Source: an uncultured Flavobacteriaceae bacterium (GTDB taxonomy: Bacteria > Bacteroidota > Bacteroidia > Flavobacteriales > Flavobacteriaceae). Taken from it: 64,000 nucleotides of DNA. The notes under the pieces were generated by a model. It did no database searches. It was not told the DNA's origin and worked only from the letters and a program-made list of their open reading frames with translations. The DNA lies in assembly GCA_913048115.1 (NCBI GenBank), contig CAJWVI010000003.1, forward strand, positions 44,109 through 108,108. The letters run 5' to 3'. The stretch's first letter is position 1. Each line of letters opens with the position of its first letter. This document shows positions 1 to 8,821 of the stretch, one piece after another. Both the position numbers and the translations under genes were made by a program.

Positions 1-112
1 TAATGATGTTTCTTCTCATACTGTTGCTGAATTAAAAGCACTAGCAAAAGAAAAAGGCATTACAGGCTACACTTCTATGAAGAAAGCTGAATTAATAGCT
101 GCTTTAAGTTAA
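1..112 (+). CDS. rplU: 50S ribosomal protein L21, C-terminal extension only (partial)
   Basis: The frame is open from the window edge to TAA at 110-112 and encodes the last 36 residues of a protein that lies mostly outside the window. Its position 19 bases before rpmA is the usual place of rplU, whose product L21 binds 23S rRNA in the large subunit. The visible residues are not the L21 core. They read like a Rho_N/SAP-type helix-extension-helix motif, with the segments VAELKALAKEKGI and MKKAELIAAL. Such tails occur on some Bacteroidota L21 proteins. The identity as L21 rests on synteny with L27, so it is an inference, though a strong one. Confidence 0.8.
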   Translation, partial: NDVSSHTVAELKALAKEKGITGYTSMKKAELIAALS

Positions 113-131
113 TTTTTAAAACTAAGAGAAA

Positions 132-395
132 ATGGCACATAAAAAAGGAGTTGGTAGTTCGAAGAATGGTAGAGAATCAGAATCAAAACGTTTAGGCGTT
201 AAGATATTTGGTGGTCAAGTAGCTATTGCAGGAAATATCATAATCAGACAAAGAGGTAATACACATCACCCAGGTGAGAATGTATATGGTGGAAAAGACC
301 ACACACTTCACGCAAGAGTGGATGGTGTAGTTAAATTTACTAAAAAAAGAGACAATAGATCATATGTAAGCATCGTGCCTTTCGCAGAAGCTTAA
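132..395 (+). CDS. rpmA: 50S ribosomal protein L27
   Basis: This encodes an 87-residue L27, a large-subunit protein whose N-terminal arm reaches the peptidyl transferase centre. The start [14 protein letters not shown] and the RQRGN(T)HHPGENV core are family signatures, and the length is normal. It follows the rplU frame after 19 bases, so the two are one transcript, closed by a hairpin terminator about 25 bases after the stop. The N-terminus begins directly with the mature-type MAHKKG motif, without the cleavable extension seen in Firmicutes. Identification is secure. Confidence 0.97.
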   Translation: MAHKKGVGSSKNGRESESKRLGVKIFGGQVAIAGNIIIRQRGNTHHPGENVYGGKDHTLHARVDGVVKFTKKRDNRSYVSIVPFAEA

Positions 396-419
396 GATTT
401 TTATCTTACTTTAAAATAA

Positions 420-456
420 TAAAACCCCAATCGATTTAATCGGTTGGGGTTTTATT
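420..456 (+). terminator. Rho-independent terminator of rplU-rpmA
   Basis: AAAACCCCAA and TTGGGGTTTT form a stem around the short loop tcgatttaatcgg, itself partly complementary (CGATT/AATCG). The stem ends in a T-run, which fits an intrinsic terminator just after rpmA. Confidence 0.85.
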
Positions 457-796
457 GTATTAAAACGTTAATATCTAGCCAGACAGCTGTGTCCACTCTA
501 GGGCTTCGTTTTATTAGATTTAGAGCCGCTATAGTTTAGCATGGTCACGCTGTATTTTAATCTTAGCAGTGAGCTTGCAAAATCAATTAAAAACGTTAAT
601 GATGTAAGCTTCTCAGCAATTTTTTGTTTGTGAAAATATTTATTTCAATACCGTGAAAACCAGTGCACTTTTTCTGTTTTTAGTAAGTACTGTTTTTGCC
701 AATTAGAATCACTAAGATTGGACATTCACAATGCTTAACAATAAGGTAATAGTTATAATTAAAAAGTTTATTAAATTCACGTAATAAAAAAACCTA
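457..796. other. Intergenic gap with no recognisable gene
   Basis: About 340 bases between the rpmA terminator and the secreted phosphoesterase gene. I see no open frame with protein-like composition, no tRNA and no strong hairpin. The word AAAACGTTAAT occurs twice (near 463 and 590), but without other shared sequence. The gap presumably holds the promoter of the downstream gene. Confidence 0.5.
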
Positions 797-3565
797 ATGT
801 TTGTAAAACACACTCTCATGCCAAATTTCACTAGCTATTTCTTCTTTATTTTTTTTCTTTACGGGTTAAATGTGTCTTCTCAAACCTTTGAAAGACAGAT
901 TCTTTCATCAACAGATGATGCGGAAGAAAAGTTTGATGGTTCAGAGGTATTAACAGATAGTTCAGACCTTGAGTTGATGTATGATGGATTTAATAATCAG
1001 GGTCTACAAACTGTGGGTCTTAGATTTGATGATATAGCCATACCTTCAAGTGCTACCATTACCAATGCCTACATACAATTCACAGCAGATGGAGATAATC
1101 AAGGAAATATAGTTATAAGCATTCAAGGAGAGGATGTTGTTAATTCTGCTTCTTTTGTTGATCAGGCTAATAACATATCAAATAGAGCAACAACCGCTGC
1201 AAGCATCACCTGGGATGTGATACCCACTTGGGATGATGACGCTGCTGGAATGGATCAAAGAACTCCAGACCTATCTACAATTGTAAGTGAAATCATATCT
1301 TCTAATGGTTGGCAAAGCAGCAATCCTATTACTTTTATACTAACGGGTACAGGTAATGAAAATGACCGTAGAAAGGCAGAGTCATTTGATGGAGGGGCAA
1401 CCCTAGCTCCTAAGTTAGTCATTGAATATACGTCTAACTCTAATGTAGATTTAGCGCTCACTTCAATTAGTTTGCCCACTAGTACTACTTATGAAAATGG
1501 AGCGGCACTTGTGCAAGCAGAAATTAGAAGTTTTGGTATTTTAACTGCTACAAATTACACTATTTCTTATTCAATAAATGGACTTGTAATTGCTACTGAA
1601 CAAGCAACAGTGCCCTTAACAGTTGGTCAAAGTACGATTTTTACCTTTGTGCAAACCGCAGATTTAAGTGTCTTAGGAACTTACGATCTAAGCGTTGAGG
1701 TAAGTATCAATAATGATGAAAATACAGCAAACAATCTTATTAGCAAAGAGGTTTCGGTCGTTGAGGAACTGGAGTCTATATTTTTTAGTCAAGAAAGTGC
1801 TTGGCGCTATTGGGATCAACCCGCAGATCCTGGAGCAAGTTGGAATACCATAGGGTTTGATGATGCATCATGGTTTGTTGGTGCGGGACAATTTGGTTTT
1901 GGAGATGCAGATGAAGAAACAACACTCAACGATGGTTTAATTAGTTACTATTTCAGAAAGAAAGTAACGGTTCCAGATGCCAATGCACTCAATGATGTGT
2001 ACATTAAAATGATACACGATGATGGGGCTATGATGTTTATTAATGGTGTAGAAGTTCTTAGGTCTGAATTAATACCCCTTGGAACTATAAATCATACAAC
2101 ATCAGCTAAGCAACGAATAAACAATAGTATTGAAAATGATTATTTTACTTACAAGATAGCAGCTAGTTTTTTTGTGACCGGCGAAAACACGATTGCTGTT
2201 ACGGTCCGAAATACAACGGCTGGTGATGAAGATTTTTCATTTGATTGTTTTATAATACCTAATTACACCTATGACAAGGATGGACCTTATGTGTTCTACG
2301 ATGGAACTGATATTATTGTGGAAGAAGTTACACCAGGCGGTTTGATAAGCAATACCTACACAACACCAGTTGGATTAACGCTAACCTGCGATCTGCCACA
2401 TATGGGGACTAGTTTTACATTTTCTTTAAAGCCTGAGATTACCATTGAACCCTCCATTGATCTTGAAACACCTTCTACGTTTTTAGCTATTTCCGATTTT
2501 GATGGTCACATAGCGGGTCTTACTCAAGTTCTTGTAGGAGAAGGGGTTATGGATGAAGATTTTAACTGGACATATGGTGAGGGTCATTTAATGATTAGCG
2601 GAGACTTATTTGATAGAGGTTTTCATATTCAAGAGTCTATGTGGTTGCTCTACAAACTCGAAAGTGAGGCAGAAGCTAATGGAGGTAAAATACACCTAAT
2701 AATAGGGAATCATGAAATGTTTAACATGACTGATGATTGGAGGTATGTAGAAACTAAATACTTTAACGATGCGCACCTTATGGGTAAAAGAATGTCTGAG
2801 TTGTATGATGAGAATACTGAACTAGGAAGGTGGTTGCGCTCAAAAAATATTATAGAAAGAGTTGGGGATTATGCCTTTATGCATGGCGGGATCACCCCTG
2901 AAGTAGCTGCTTTAGAATTGACATACGAAGAGATTAACGATTATGGAAGATTGAGAATGAACGGGATACCTTGTCCAAATAGTGATTGTATAGAGGTTAA
3001 TAGCGGTGAGGGGATTTACTGGTATAGAGGGATGGTCGAAGAAGCCTTGACACAAGTACAAGTAGACGATATTATAGATGGGTTTTCAGTAGCGTCTCTA
3101 ATATTGGGCCATACAAAAGACACCAATATACGATCACTTTATGAGGGTAGGGTAATTGCCATAGACATGTTTCATGTTAGTAATTTTAATAATGGATTTA
3201 TGAAAGCCTTACAATTTGAATTAGGCTGTTTTTTCTCATTCCGGACGAGTGCTTCGGGGGAGACTTTCACACCTCTAGATGCAGACTGTGAACAAACTCT
3301 GGGTAGGGCAATAACACTAAATGGTGATGCCCAGCTACAACTGTATCCTAATCCCTCTTCAGATTTTTTAAATATTAAAATGCCTAGCAATACCGTTGGA
3401 AATTATAACTATACCATCGTAGATATGAAAGGAAGAAAATTGGATCAAGGAATAATTAACCAAGAGGTTTCAACTATTAAAGTGAGAAACTATGCTTGTG
3501 GAAGGTATATTTTAATAATTAAAAATGCAGATACAATAATCAAAGGGTCGTTTATTTTAAAGTAA
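797..3565 (+). CDS. Secreted metallophosphoesterase with CARDB-like domain and T9SS sorting tail
   Basis: A 922-residue exported protein. Residues 1-29 form a signal peptide (hydrophobic FFFIFFLYGL then VSSQT). Residues about 30-210 form a beta-rich, DNRLRE/CBM-like module, about 215-320 a CARDB-like adhesion domain, and about 330-490 a galactose-binding-like beta domain with an IHDDGAMMFING segment. The catalytic part carries all calcineurin-type metallophosphoesterase motifs: DGH at 569-571, GDLFDRG at 602-608, GNHE at 637-640, HGG near 696 and GHT at 771-773. The GDLFDRG spelling resembles the PPP/Shewanella-like phosphatases. The end, from about 847 (LQLYPNPSSDF), is a T9SS type A sorting domain, so the enzyme should be released or held at the cell surface. 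Substrate is not predictable: phosphoprotein, nucleotide or phosphate ester. Alternative start: ATG at 818. Confidence 0.85.
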   Translation: MFVKHTLMPNFTSYFFFIFFLYGLNVSSQTFERQILSSTDDAEEKFDGSEVLTDSSDLELMYDGFNNQGLQTVGLRFDDIAIPSSATITNAYIQFTADGDNQGNIVISIQGEDVVNSASFVDQANNISNRATTAASITWDVIPTWDDDAAGMDQRTPDLSTIVSEIISSNGWQSSNPITFILTGTGNENDRRKAESFDGGATLAPKLVIEYTSNSNVDLALTSISLPTSTTYENGAALVQAEIRSFGILTATNYTISYSINGLVIATEQATVPLTVGQSTIFTFVQTADLSVLGTYDLSVEVSINNDENTANNLISKEVSVVEELESIFFSQESAWRYWDQPADPGASWNTIGFDDASWFVGAGQFGFGDADEETTLNDGLISYYFRKKVTVPDANALNDVYIKMIHDDGAMMFINGVEVLRSELIPLGTINHTTSAKQRINNSIENDYFTYKIAASFFVTGENTIAVTVRNTTAGDEDFSFDCFIIPNYTYDKDGPYVFYDGTDIIVEEVTPGGLISNTYTTPVGLTLTCDLPHMGTSFTFSLKPEITIEPSIDLETPSTFLAISDFDGHIAGLTQVLVGEGVMDEDFNWTYGEGHLMISGDLFDRGFHIQESMWLLYKLESEAEANGGKIHLIIGNHEMFNMTDDWRYVETKYFNDAHLMGKRMSELYDENTELGRWLRSKNIIERVGDYAFMHGGITPEVAALELTYEEINDYGRLRMNGIPCPNSDCIEVNSGEGIYWYRGMVEEALTQVQVDDIIDGFSVASLILGHTKDTNIRSLYEGRVIAIDMFHVSNFNNGFMKALQFELGCFFSFRTSASGETFTPLDADCEQTLGRAITLNGDAQLQLYPNPSSDFLNIKMPSNTVGNYNYTIVDMKGRKLDQGIINQEVSTIKVRNYACGRYILIIKNADTIIKGSFILK

Positions 3566-3600
3566 AAATCAGATCTTTTTTGACCATAAATTGAACAAAA

Positions 3601-3627
3601 AAAGCCCTCACAAATTGCAAGGGCTTT
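3601..3627. terminator. Bidirectional terminator between phosphoesterase gene and ahcY
   Basis: AAAGCCCT and AGGGCTTT flank a short loop between two convergent genes, with an A-run on the left side giving a U-tail for the leftward transcript. It can serve both genes. Confidence 0.7.
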
Positions 3628-3707
3628 GATGGATCCTGAATCATGTCCAGAATTTCAATGTGTAAGAAGTTCAAACGCTATCCCGAAGGTCATTGCGCAT
3701 GAGAGGT

Positions 3708-5018
3708 CTAGTATCTGTAATATTCTGGCTTAAATGGGCCTTGAACCGTTACACCAATATATTCTGCTTGGTCACTTTTAAGTTCAGTAAGCTCAACACC
3801 AATTTTCTCAAGGTGCAGACGCGCTACCTTCTCGTCAAGATGCTTAGGCAACATGTATACCTCGTTGCCATACTTATCTGCGTCGTTCCAAAGTTCTATT
3901 TGTGCTAGGGTTTGGTTTGTAAATGAGTTACTCATTACAAAACTAGGATGCCCTGTTGCACAGCCTAAGTTTACAAGACGACCTTCTGCAAGAAGTATAA
4001 TGTCTTTTCCGTTAAATGTGTACTTATCAACCTGTGGCTTGATTTCATCTTTAACAGCGTTTTTGTTTAACCATGGCACGTCAATTTCATTATCAAAATG
4101 GCCAATGTTACATACAATAGTTTTGTCTTTCATCGCTTCAAAATGCTCTGGACGTACAATGTCTTTATTACCAGTGGTAGTAATAACGATATCTGCAGTT
4201 GTAATAACATTTTCTAATTTCTTTACTTCAAAACCATCCATTGCAGCTTGAAGTGCACAAATAGGGTCAATTTCAGTAACAGTAACAATAGAACCCGCTC
4301 CTTTAAAAGAAGCAGCAGTTCCTTTTCCTACGTCACCATAGCCGCAAACGATAACACGCTTTCCAGCCAACATAATGTCTGTTGCACGGCGCACAGCATC
4401 TACTGCGCTCTCTCTACAACCATATTTATTGTCAAATTTAGATTTGGTAACACTATCGTTAATGTTGATAGCAGGCATTGGCAATGTTCCGTTTTTTACA
4501 CGCTCGTATAAGCGGTGAACACCTGTTGTAGTTTCTTCAGATAGCCCGTTAATTCCAGCGGCTAATTCTGGGTATACATCAAGAACCATGTTGGTTAAAT
4601 CACCCCCATCATCCAAAATCATATTCAGTGGCTTACGATCTTCCCCAAAGAAAAGTGTTTGTTCAATACACCACTCAAATTCTTCTTCATTCATTCCTTT
4701 CCAAGCATATACCGCGGTTCCGGTAGCAGCAATTGCAGCAGCAGCTTGATCTTGTGTAGAAAAGATATTACAAGAACTCCAGGTTACTTCTGCTCCAAGG
4801 GCTTGTAATGTTTCAATTAGCACAGCAGTTTGGATAGTCATGTGTAAACATCCTGCAATACGAGCTCCTTTAAGTGGTTGCTCATTTTTGTATTCTTTAC
4901 GTAAAGCCATCAGGCCAGGCATTTCTGCCTCGGCAAGATCAATTTCTTTACGTCCCCAATCTGCAAGGGAGATATCTTTTACTTTGTTAGGTGTGTAAGG
5001 GACTGTGTTTGTTGACAT
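3708..5018 (-). CDS. ahcY: Adenosylhomocysteinase (S-adenosyl-L-homocysteine hydrolase)
   Basis: This 436-residue cytoplasmic enzyme splits S-adenosylhomocysteine into adenosine and homocysteine, removing the product inhibitor of methyltransferases. The NAD-binding Rossmann loop GYGDVGKG lies at about residues 222-230, preceded by the [14 protein letters not shown] segment that holds substrate-binding residues. The C-terminus KPEYYRY is typical of the family, which supplies the NAD-capping Lys/Tyr. An in-frame ATG further upstream would add 34 residues, but [22 protein letters not shown] matches the normal N-terminus, so I use the ATG at 5018. The upstream region is shared with a divergent phosphopantetheinyl transferase gene. 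No SAM or SAH riboswitch is visible in the roughly 110-base spacer. Confidence 0.97.
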   Translation of the reverse strand: MSTNTVPYTPNKVKDISLADWGRKEIDLAEAEMPGLMALRKEYKNEQPLKGARIAGCLHMTIQTAVLIETLQALGAEVTWSSCNIFSTQDQAAAAIAATGTAVYAWKGMNEEEFEWCIEQTLFFGEDRKPLNMILDDGGDLTNMVLDVYPELAAGINGLSEETTTGVHRLYERVKNGTLPMPAININDSVTKSKFDNKYGCRESAVDAVRRATDIMLAGKRVIVCGYGDVGKGTAASFKGAGSIVTVTEIDPICALQAAMDGFEVKKLENVITTADIVITTTGNKDIVRPEHFEAMKDKTIVCNIGHFDNEIDVPWLNKNAVKDEIKPQVDKYTFNGKDIILLAEGRLVNLGCATGHPSFVMSNSFTNQTLAQIELWNDADKYGNEVYMLPKHLDEKVARLHLEKIGVELTELKSDQAEYIGVTVQGPFKPEYYRY

Positions 5019-5126
5019 AAAAAAAACAATTTTTATCTCCACCAGGGCAGAGAACTTATTAATATTTACTACTTTGTAATGGTATTTTTTCGGAATGCAA
5101 AAATACACAAAACCAATCAAATTATA

Positions 5127-5756
5127 ATGCCTCTTTACAAAACTATAACATTTAACGCCAACACTAAGCTCCTGATATGGAAGATAGAAGAGTCATTTGA
5201 TGTATTGTGTGAAGGAATTGAATTAACAGATCATTGCCAAGATCGTGTTCATGGCATGAAAAGTGATCTACATCGTCGGGGCTTCATGAGTATTCGCCAT
5301 CTTTTAGCCAAATTTGGGTATACAGATTTTGATTTGTTTTATGACGAAAATGGAAAACCACACCTCACGGATGGCAAACACATTTCAATCACACACTCTT
5401 ATACTTTTGCCGCCATTATTATTAGCGATGTAGAAGTTGGTATTGATATAGAAAAACAGCGCACTAAAATTTTAAAGATTGCCCATAAATTTACTCCAGT
5501 AGAGGAATATAGCACCTTAGCTAATGAAGATGCAATTGTGCGAAAACTCACTATTGTCTGGGGTACTAAAGAGGCTGTATATAAAAGCTTTGCCCATCCT
5601 GGAATTAGTTTTATAGAACATATTTTTGTAGAAGATTTCAGACTAGATGACCAGAGTACCTCTGCTAAAGTATACGCAGATAATAGAAGCGAAACCTATA
5701 ATATTTGCTTTCAAGAATTCGAAGAATTTACATTGGTATATGCTGTAATTTCTTAA
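5127..5756 (+). CDS. 4'-phosphopantetheinyl transferase superfamily protein
   Basis: A 209-residue Sfp-type enzyme that moves the phosphopantetheine arm from coenzyme A onto a carrier protein serine. The magnesium-binding motif GIDIE lies near residue 105, and the second signature [11 protein letters not shown] near 145-155. These are the two diagnostic blocks of the family. An upstream in-frame ATG exists at 5079, but it sits inside the ahcY leader; [10 protein letters not shown] at 5127 gives the usual length. The gene diverges from ahcY with 108 bases between starts. No polyketide or peptide synthetase lies nearby, so the partner may be the fatty-acid acyl carrier protein. Confidence 0.9.
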   Translation: MPLYKTITFNANTKLLIWKIEESFDVLCEGIELTDHCQDRVHGMKSDLHRRGFMSIRHLLAKFGYTDFDLFYDENGKPHLTDGKHISITHSYTFAAIIISDVEVGIDIEKQRTKILKIAHKFTPVEEYSTLANEDAIVRKLTIVWGTKEAVYKSFAHPGISFIEHIFVEDFRLDDQSTSAKVYADNRSETYNICFQEFEEFTLVYAVIS

Positions 5757-5884
5757 TGCATCTATCTGTTGTAACCATGAAAATATTTGAAACAATATTC
5801 AAGTACATCAAACCCTTTTTTTGATTTTATTCTTTTTTATGCCCCACGTCAAAATAGTATCTTTACAGGAATAATTTCAATGTC

Positions 5885-6145
5885 ATGCATATTTCAGTAG
5901 AACTTACTTTTACACCTTTACAAGACTCTTATGAGCCTGCTATTATAACGTTTATTAAAAAGCTAAGAGCATCTGGGCTTACCGTATTAGAAAATCCATT
6001 AAGCACTCAAGTGTATGGACCCTATGATGAGGTTATGTCTTTGCTGCAAAAAGAAATTAAAATTGCTCTACAGGCGGTAGAAGGTGGCTTGATGTATATT
6101 AAAATTGTAAAATCAGACAGAAGCGATTATGAACCAAATTTTTGA
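5885..6145 (+). CDS. YkoF/MTH1187-like thiamine-binding family protein
   Basis: An 86-residue ferredoxin-fold protein of the MTH1187/YkoF group (PF01910-type), members of which bind thiamine or its hydroxymethylpyrimidine part. The pattern ISVELTFTPL, then GLTVLENPLSTQVYGPYDEV, then VKSDR is characteristic. Its 3' end overlaps the PnuC-like gene by 17 bases, so the two are translationally coupled. The protein has no signal peptide and should act in the cytoplasm, perhaps as a sensor or binding partner of the transporter. Family assignment is fairly firm; the ligand is inferred from family and context, including a TPP riboswitch 3.6 kb downstream. Confidence 0.75.
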   Translation: MHISVELTFTPLQDSYEPAIITFIKKLRASGLTVLENPLSTQVYGPYDEVMSLLQKEIKIALQAVEGGLMYIKIVKSDRSDYEPNF

Positions 6146-6761
6146 TTTTCTGTTCTCACAATATGCCGGGTATGATATTCTAGATATTGTACTGGAGTTG
6201 GTGGCTGCATTATTTACAGTGATTTCTGTTGTGTATGCTAAAAAAAACAATGTATTGGTATTTCCTACAGGAATGATTTGCACCGCTATTTTTGTATATC
6301 TGTTATTAAAATGGGGCTTATTGGGTGATATGATGATTAATGGCTATTACTTTGTCATGAGTCTATATGGTTGGTATGTATGGACACGTAAGCTTGATGA
6401 TGTTCCAACAATTCCAATTAGCAGCACATCACCTAAGGAACATTTAATTTCTTTAGGGATCTTTGTCATGACAGTTGTTTTTGTGTTTTTTGTGTACACC
6501 TTTTTTGATAAGTTTAATCACTGGACATCGTATCTTGACACATTAACGACTGGAATCTTTTTTGTTGGAATGTGGCTTATGGCAAAACGAAAAATTGAAA
6601 ATTGGATTTATTGGATTATTGGAGATATTATCACAGTACCTTTGTATTTTTATAAGGGCCTTACTTTTAGTAGCATCCTTTATTTTGTATTAACAATTAT
6701 AGCAATTTACGGCTATTTCGCATGGAAAAAAGAATTAGACAAGCCTCAAGTAGTTGCTTAA
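6129..6761 (+). CDS. pnuC: PnuC/PnuT family vitamin transporter
   Basis: A 210-residue inner-membrane protein with about seven hydrophobic segments and the family core ENWIYWIIGD (about residues 156-165) followed by LYFYKGLTFSSILY and a GYFAWKKE end. PnuC proteins bring nicotinamide riboside into the cell by facilitated diffusion, trapping it by phosphorylation; PnuT members carry thiamine in Bacteroidota. The gene overlaps the YkoF-like gene upstream by 17 bases and the NadR-type kinase gene downstream by 40 bases. The kinase favours nicotinamide riboside; the thiamine-binding neighbour favours thiamine. Sequence alone does not settle the substrate. Confidence 0.88.
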   Translation: MNQIFDFLFSQYAGYDILDIVLELVAALFTVISVVYAKKNNVLVFPTGMICTAIFVYLLLKWGLLGDMMINGYYFVMSLYGWYVWTRKLDDVPTIPISSTSPKEHLISLGIFVMTVVFVFFVYTFFDKFNHWTSYLDTLTTGIFFVGMWLMAKRKIENWIYWIIGDIITVPLYFYKGLTFSSILYFVLTIIAIYGYFAWKKELDKPQVVA

Positions 6762-7279
6762 AAATAGTTTTATTTGGCCCAGAATCTTCGGGTAAAACAA
6801 CCTTGTCAAAACAATTGGCAACACATTTTAGCAGCCCATGGTTGCCAGAATACATGCGAACCTATTTAGAACAAAAATGGAAAAACACTCAAGAAACAAT
6901 AACCAAAGAAGATTTGCTGCCTATTGTAGAGGGACAAATAGTTGGTGAAAATAAAATTTCTAGCGCTTTAGACCCTATTGTTTTTCTAGATACAAACGTG
7001 CTGCAAATTAAAACTTATTGCCAGTATTATTATGATGGGTGGTGCCCTCCAGAAATCACAGAAGTTGCATTAGAACATCGTTATGATTATTATTTTCTCA
7101 CCAATATTGATGTACCATGGGTTGCAGATAACTTAAGGGATAGACCTTGTAATAGAGAAGAAATGTTTCGTATTTTTGAGAAAGAGCTAATTCAAAACAA
7201 GATCCCTTACACCCTTTTAGAGGGGTCAAAACAAGAACGTTTGGCAAAGGCTATTTCTGTCATAAACACATTAATTTAA
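6722..7279 (+). CDS. NadR-type P-loop kinase (ribosylnicotinamide kinase-like)
   Basis: A 185-residue ATPase with Walker A GPESSGKT at residues 19-26 and the NadR-like blocks LPEYMRTYLE and FLDTNVLQIKTYC (Walker B-like FLDT). It corresponds to the kinase half of NadR, without the nucleotidyltransferase or HTH parts. Its start codon lies 40 bases inside the pnuC-like gene, and no other ATG precedes the Walker A motif, so the overlap is real and implies coupled synthesis. The role would be to phosphorylate the vitamin as it enters, making uptake one-way. In this setting it could act on nicotinamide riboside or, by inference from neighbours, thiamine. Confidence 0.82.
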   Translation: MEKRIRQASSSCLKIVLFGPESSGKTTLSKQLATHFSSPWLPEYMRTYLEQKWKNTQETITKEDLLPIVEGQIVGENKISSALDPIVFLDTNVLQIKTYCQYYYDGWCPPEITEVALEHRYDYYFLTNIDVPWVADNLRDRPCNREEMFRIFEKELIQNKIPYTLLEGSKQERLAKAISVINTLI

Positions 7280-7291
7280 TAAAAGTAATAC

Positions 7292-8821
7292 ATGTTTACA
7301 CCTCAGGATCTTGAGCAAATTATTTCACACGGCTTAGACGAAAACGGCATAAGACAACAACTTAAAACCTTTGAAAACGGTGCGCCGTTCACTCAAATTG
7401 TTAGAGCTGCTAGTATAGGCAATGGTGTTGAATTTTATGATTTGGTTGCGCAAAAAGAGCTGGCTGGATATTATGATGAAAAAAAAGATCAAAAAGATAT
7501 TGTAAAGTTTGTGCCTGCTAGTGGTGCAGCTACAAGAATGTTTGGGTTTTTACACACATTTTTAGATGATTATAATCCAGAGGAAGATGGCTTGACGGCG
7601 TATATTAAAAAAAATGGCTTAGATTCTTTGAAAACCTTTTTTGATAACCTTAAGTATTTTCCTTTTACACGTTTGGTTCGCGAAGAAATTAGAAAACAAT
7701 ACCCAAAGTATAAGCAATCTCAAACGGGGTTGCGTATGCGTTGTTTTGTGTCTTTATTGCTAGGGAAGAACGATCTTAATTATGGAGGTATGCCAAAAGG
7801 ACTTATACCATTTCATAAGTATTCAAAATACACTAGAACAGCTTTTGAAGAGCAACTATTTGAGGCAACCCAATATGCAGCTGTTGATGGGGTAGCACAT
7901 TTACATTTTACATTCTCACCTCAACACCTCAGGCTTTTTAAAGATGCATTTGAAAAGGTTAAAAACAGAATCATAAAGAAAACAAAAGTAACGGTAAGAA
8001 TTTCGTATTCTTTCCAAGATGCAAGTACCGATACTATAGCTGTAGATCTAGAAAATAAACCCTTTAAGAATAAAGAAGGAAACTTGGTTTTTAGGCCAGC
8101 GGGTCATGGTGCCCTTATTAAAAATCTTAATGAAGTAGACGCAGATGTTATTTTTATTAAAAACATTGATAATGTTACAGTAGAAGAGCACATTCGGGAT
8201 GTTGCTGCTAGTAAAAAAATGTTAGCTGGTAGAATGTTGCAATTACAGCATAAAATTTTTGGATATCTAGATGGCATCGTAAAAGACCAAATAACCCAAG
8301 AGAGGTTAACAGAAATGAAAACTTTTTTATGGAAAGATCTTCATATTAAAGAAATTCCAGAAACTAAAGCTGGTATTGCTGAAATTTTAAATAGACCAAT
8401 TCGGGTTTGTGGTGTAGTAAAAAACACCGGAGCACCTGGCGGTGGTCCTTTCTGGGTAAAAGGCGTAGAGGGTCAGCTTTCGTTGCAAATTGTTGAAATT
8501 TCTCAAATAGATACCTCAGACCCTCGCCAGGTTGGAATTATTGAAGATGCTACTCATTTCAACCCAGTAGATCTTGTATGTGGTACTAGAAACCATATAG
8601 GCGAAAAATATAACCTCAATCATTATGTTGACCCTTTGGCTTGTTTTATTTCAGACAAGACCGTCGAAGGAGCTCCTATAAAAGCATTGGAGGCGCCAGG
8701 TTTATGGAATGGCGCCATGGCACATTGGAACACTATTTTTGTTGAAGTTCCTTTGTTTACTTTTAGTCCTGTAAAGGATGTAAATGATTTGTTGCATCTA
8801 GCCCACCAACCCAACGCATAA
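7292..8821 (+). CDS. DUF4301 family protein
   Basis: A 509-residue protein of a family known mainly from Bacteroidota (DUF4301). It is cytoplasmic, with no signal peptide or membrane segment. Two glycine-rich blocks stand out: PASGAATRMF at about 75-84, which resembles the P-A-x-G-x-G-T-R-M loop of sugar or CTP-dependent nucleotidyltransferases, and KNTGAPGGGPFWVKG in the C-terminal part, near residue 375. It starts 12 bases after the kinase gene and ends in a TAATG overlap with arfB, so it is in the same operon. The biochemical function is not known to me; a nucleotide-transfer activity is only suggested by the loop. Confidence 0.8.
   Translation: MFTPQDLEQIISHGLDENGIRQQLKTFENGAPFTQIVRAASIGNGVEFYDLVAQKELAGYYDEKKDQKDIVKFVPASGAATRMFGFLHTFLDDYNPEEDGLTAYIKKNGLDSLKTFFDNLKYFPFTRLVREEIRKQYPKYKQSQTGLRMRCFVSLLLGKNDLNYGGMPKGLIPFHKYSKYTRTAFEEQLFEATQYAAVDGVAHLHFTFSPQHLRLFKDAFEKVKNRIIKKTKVTVRISYSFQDASTDTIAVDLENKPFKNKEGNLVFRPAGHGALIKNLNEVDADVIFIKNIDNVTVEEHIRDVAASKKMLAGRMLQLQHKIFGYLDGIVKDQITQERLTEMKTFLWKDLHIKEIPETKAGIAEILNRPIRVCGVVKNTGAPGGGPFWVKGVEGQLSLQIVEISQIDTSDPRQVGIIEDATHFNPVDLVCGTRNHIGEKYNLNHYVDPLACFISDKTVEGAPIKALEAPGLWNGAMAHWNTIFVEVPLFTFSPVKDVNDLLHLAHQPNA

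Noticed and set aside
3853..4511. Two plus-strand frames of 132 and 87 codons opposite ahcY
   Set aside because: They are shadows of ahcY, with no family features.
5019..5120. 34-codon N-terminal extension of ahcY
   Set aside because: It overlaps the divergent phosphopantetheinyl transferase leader, and MSTNTVPY at 5018 is the usual start region.
5019..5126. SAM or SAH riboswitch before ahcY
   Set aside because: No conserved riboswitch core is visible and the spacer is too short to hold one beside the promoter.
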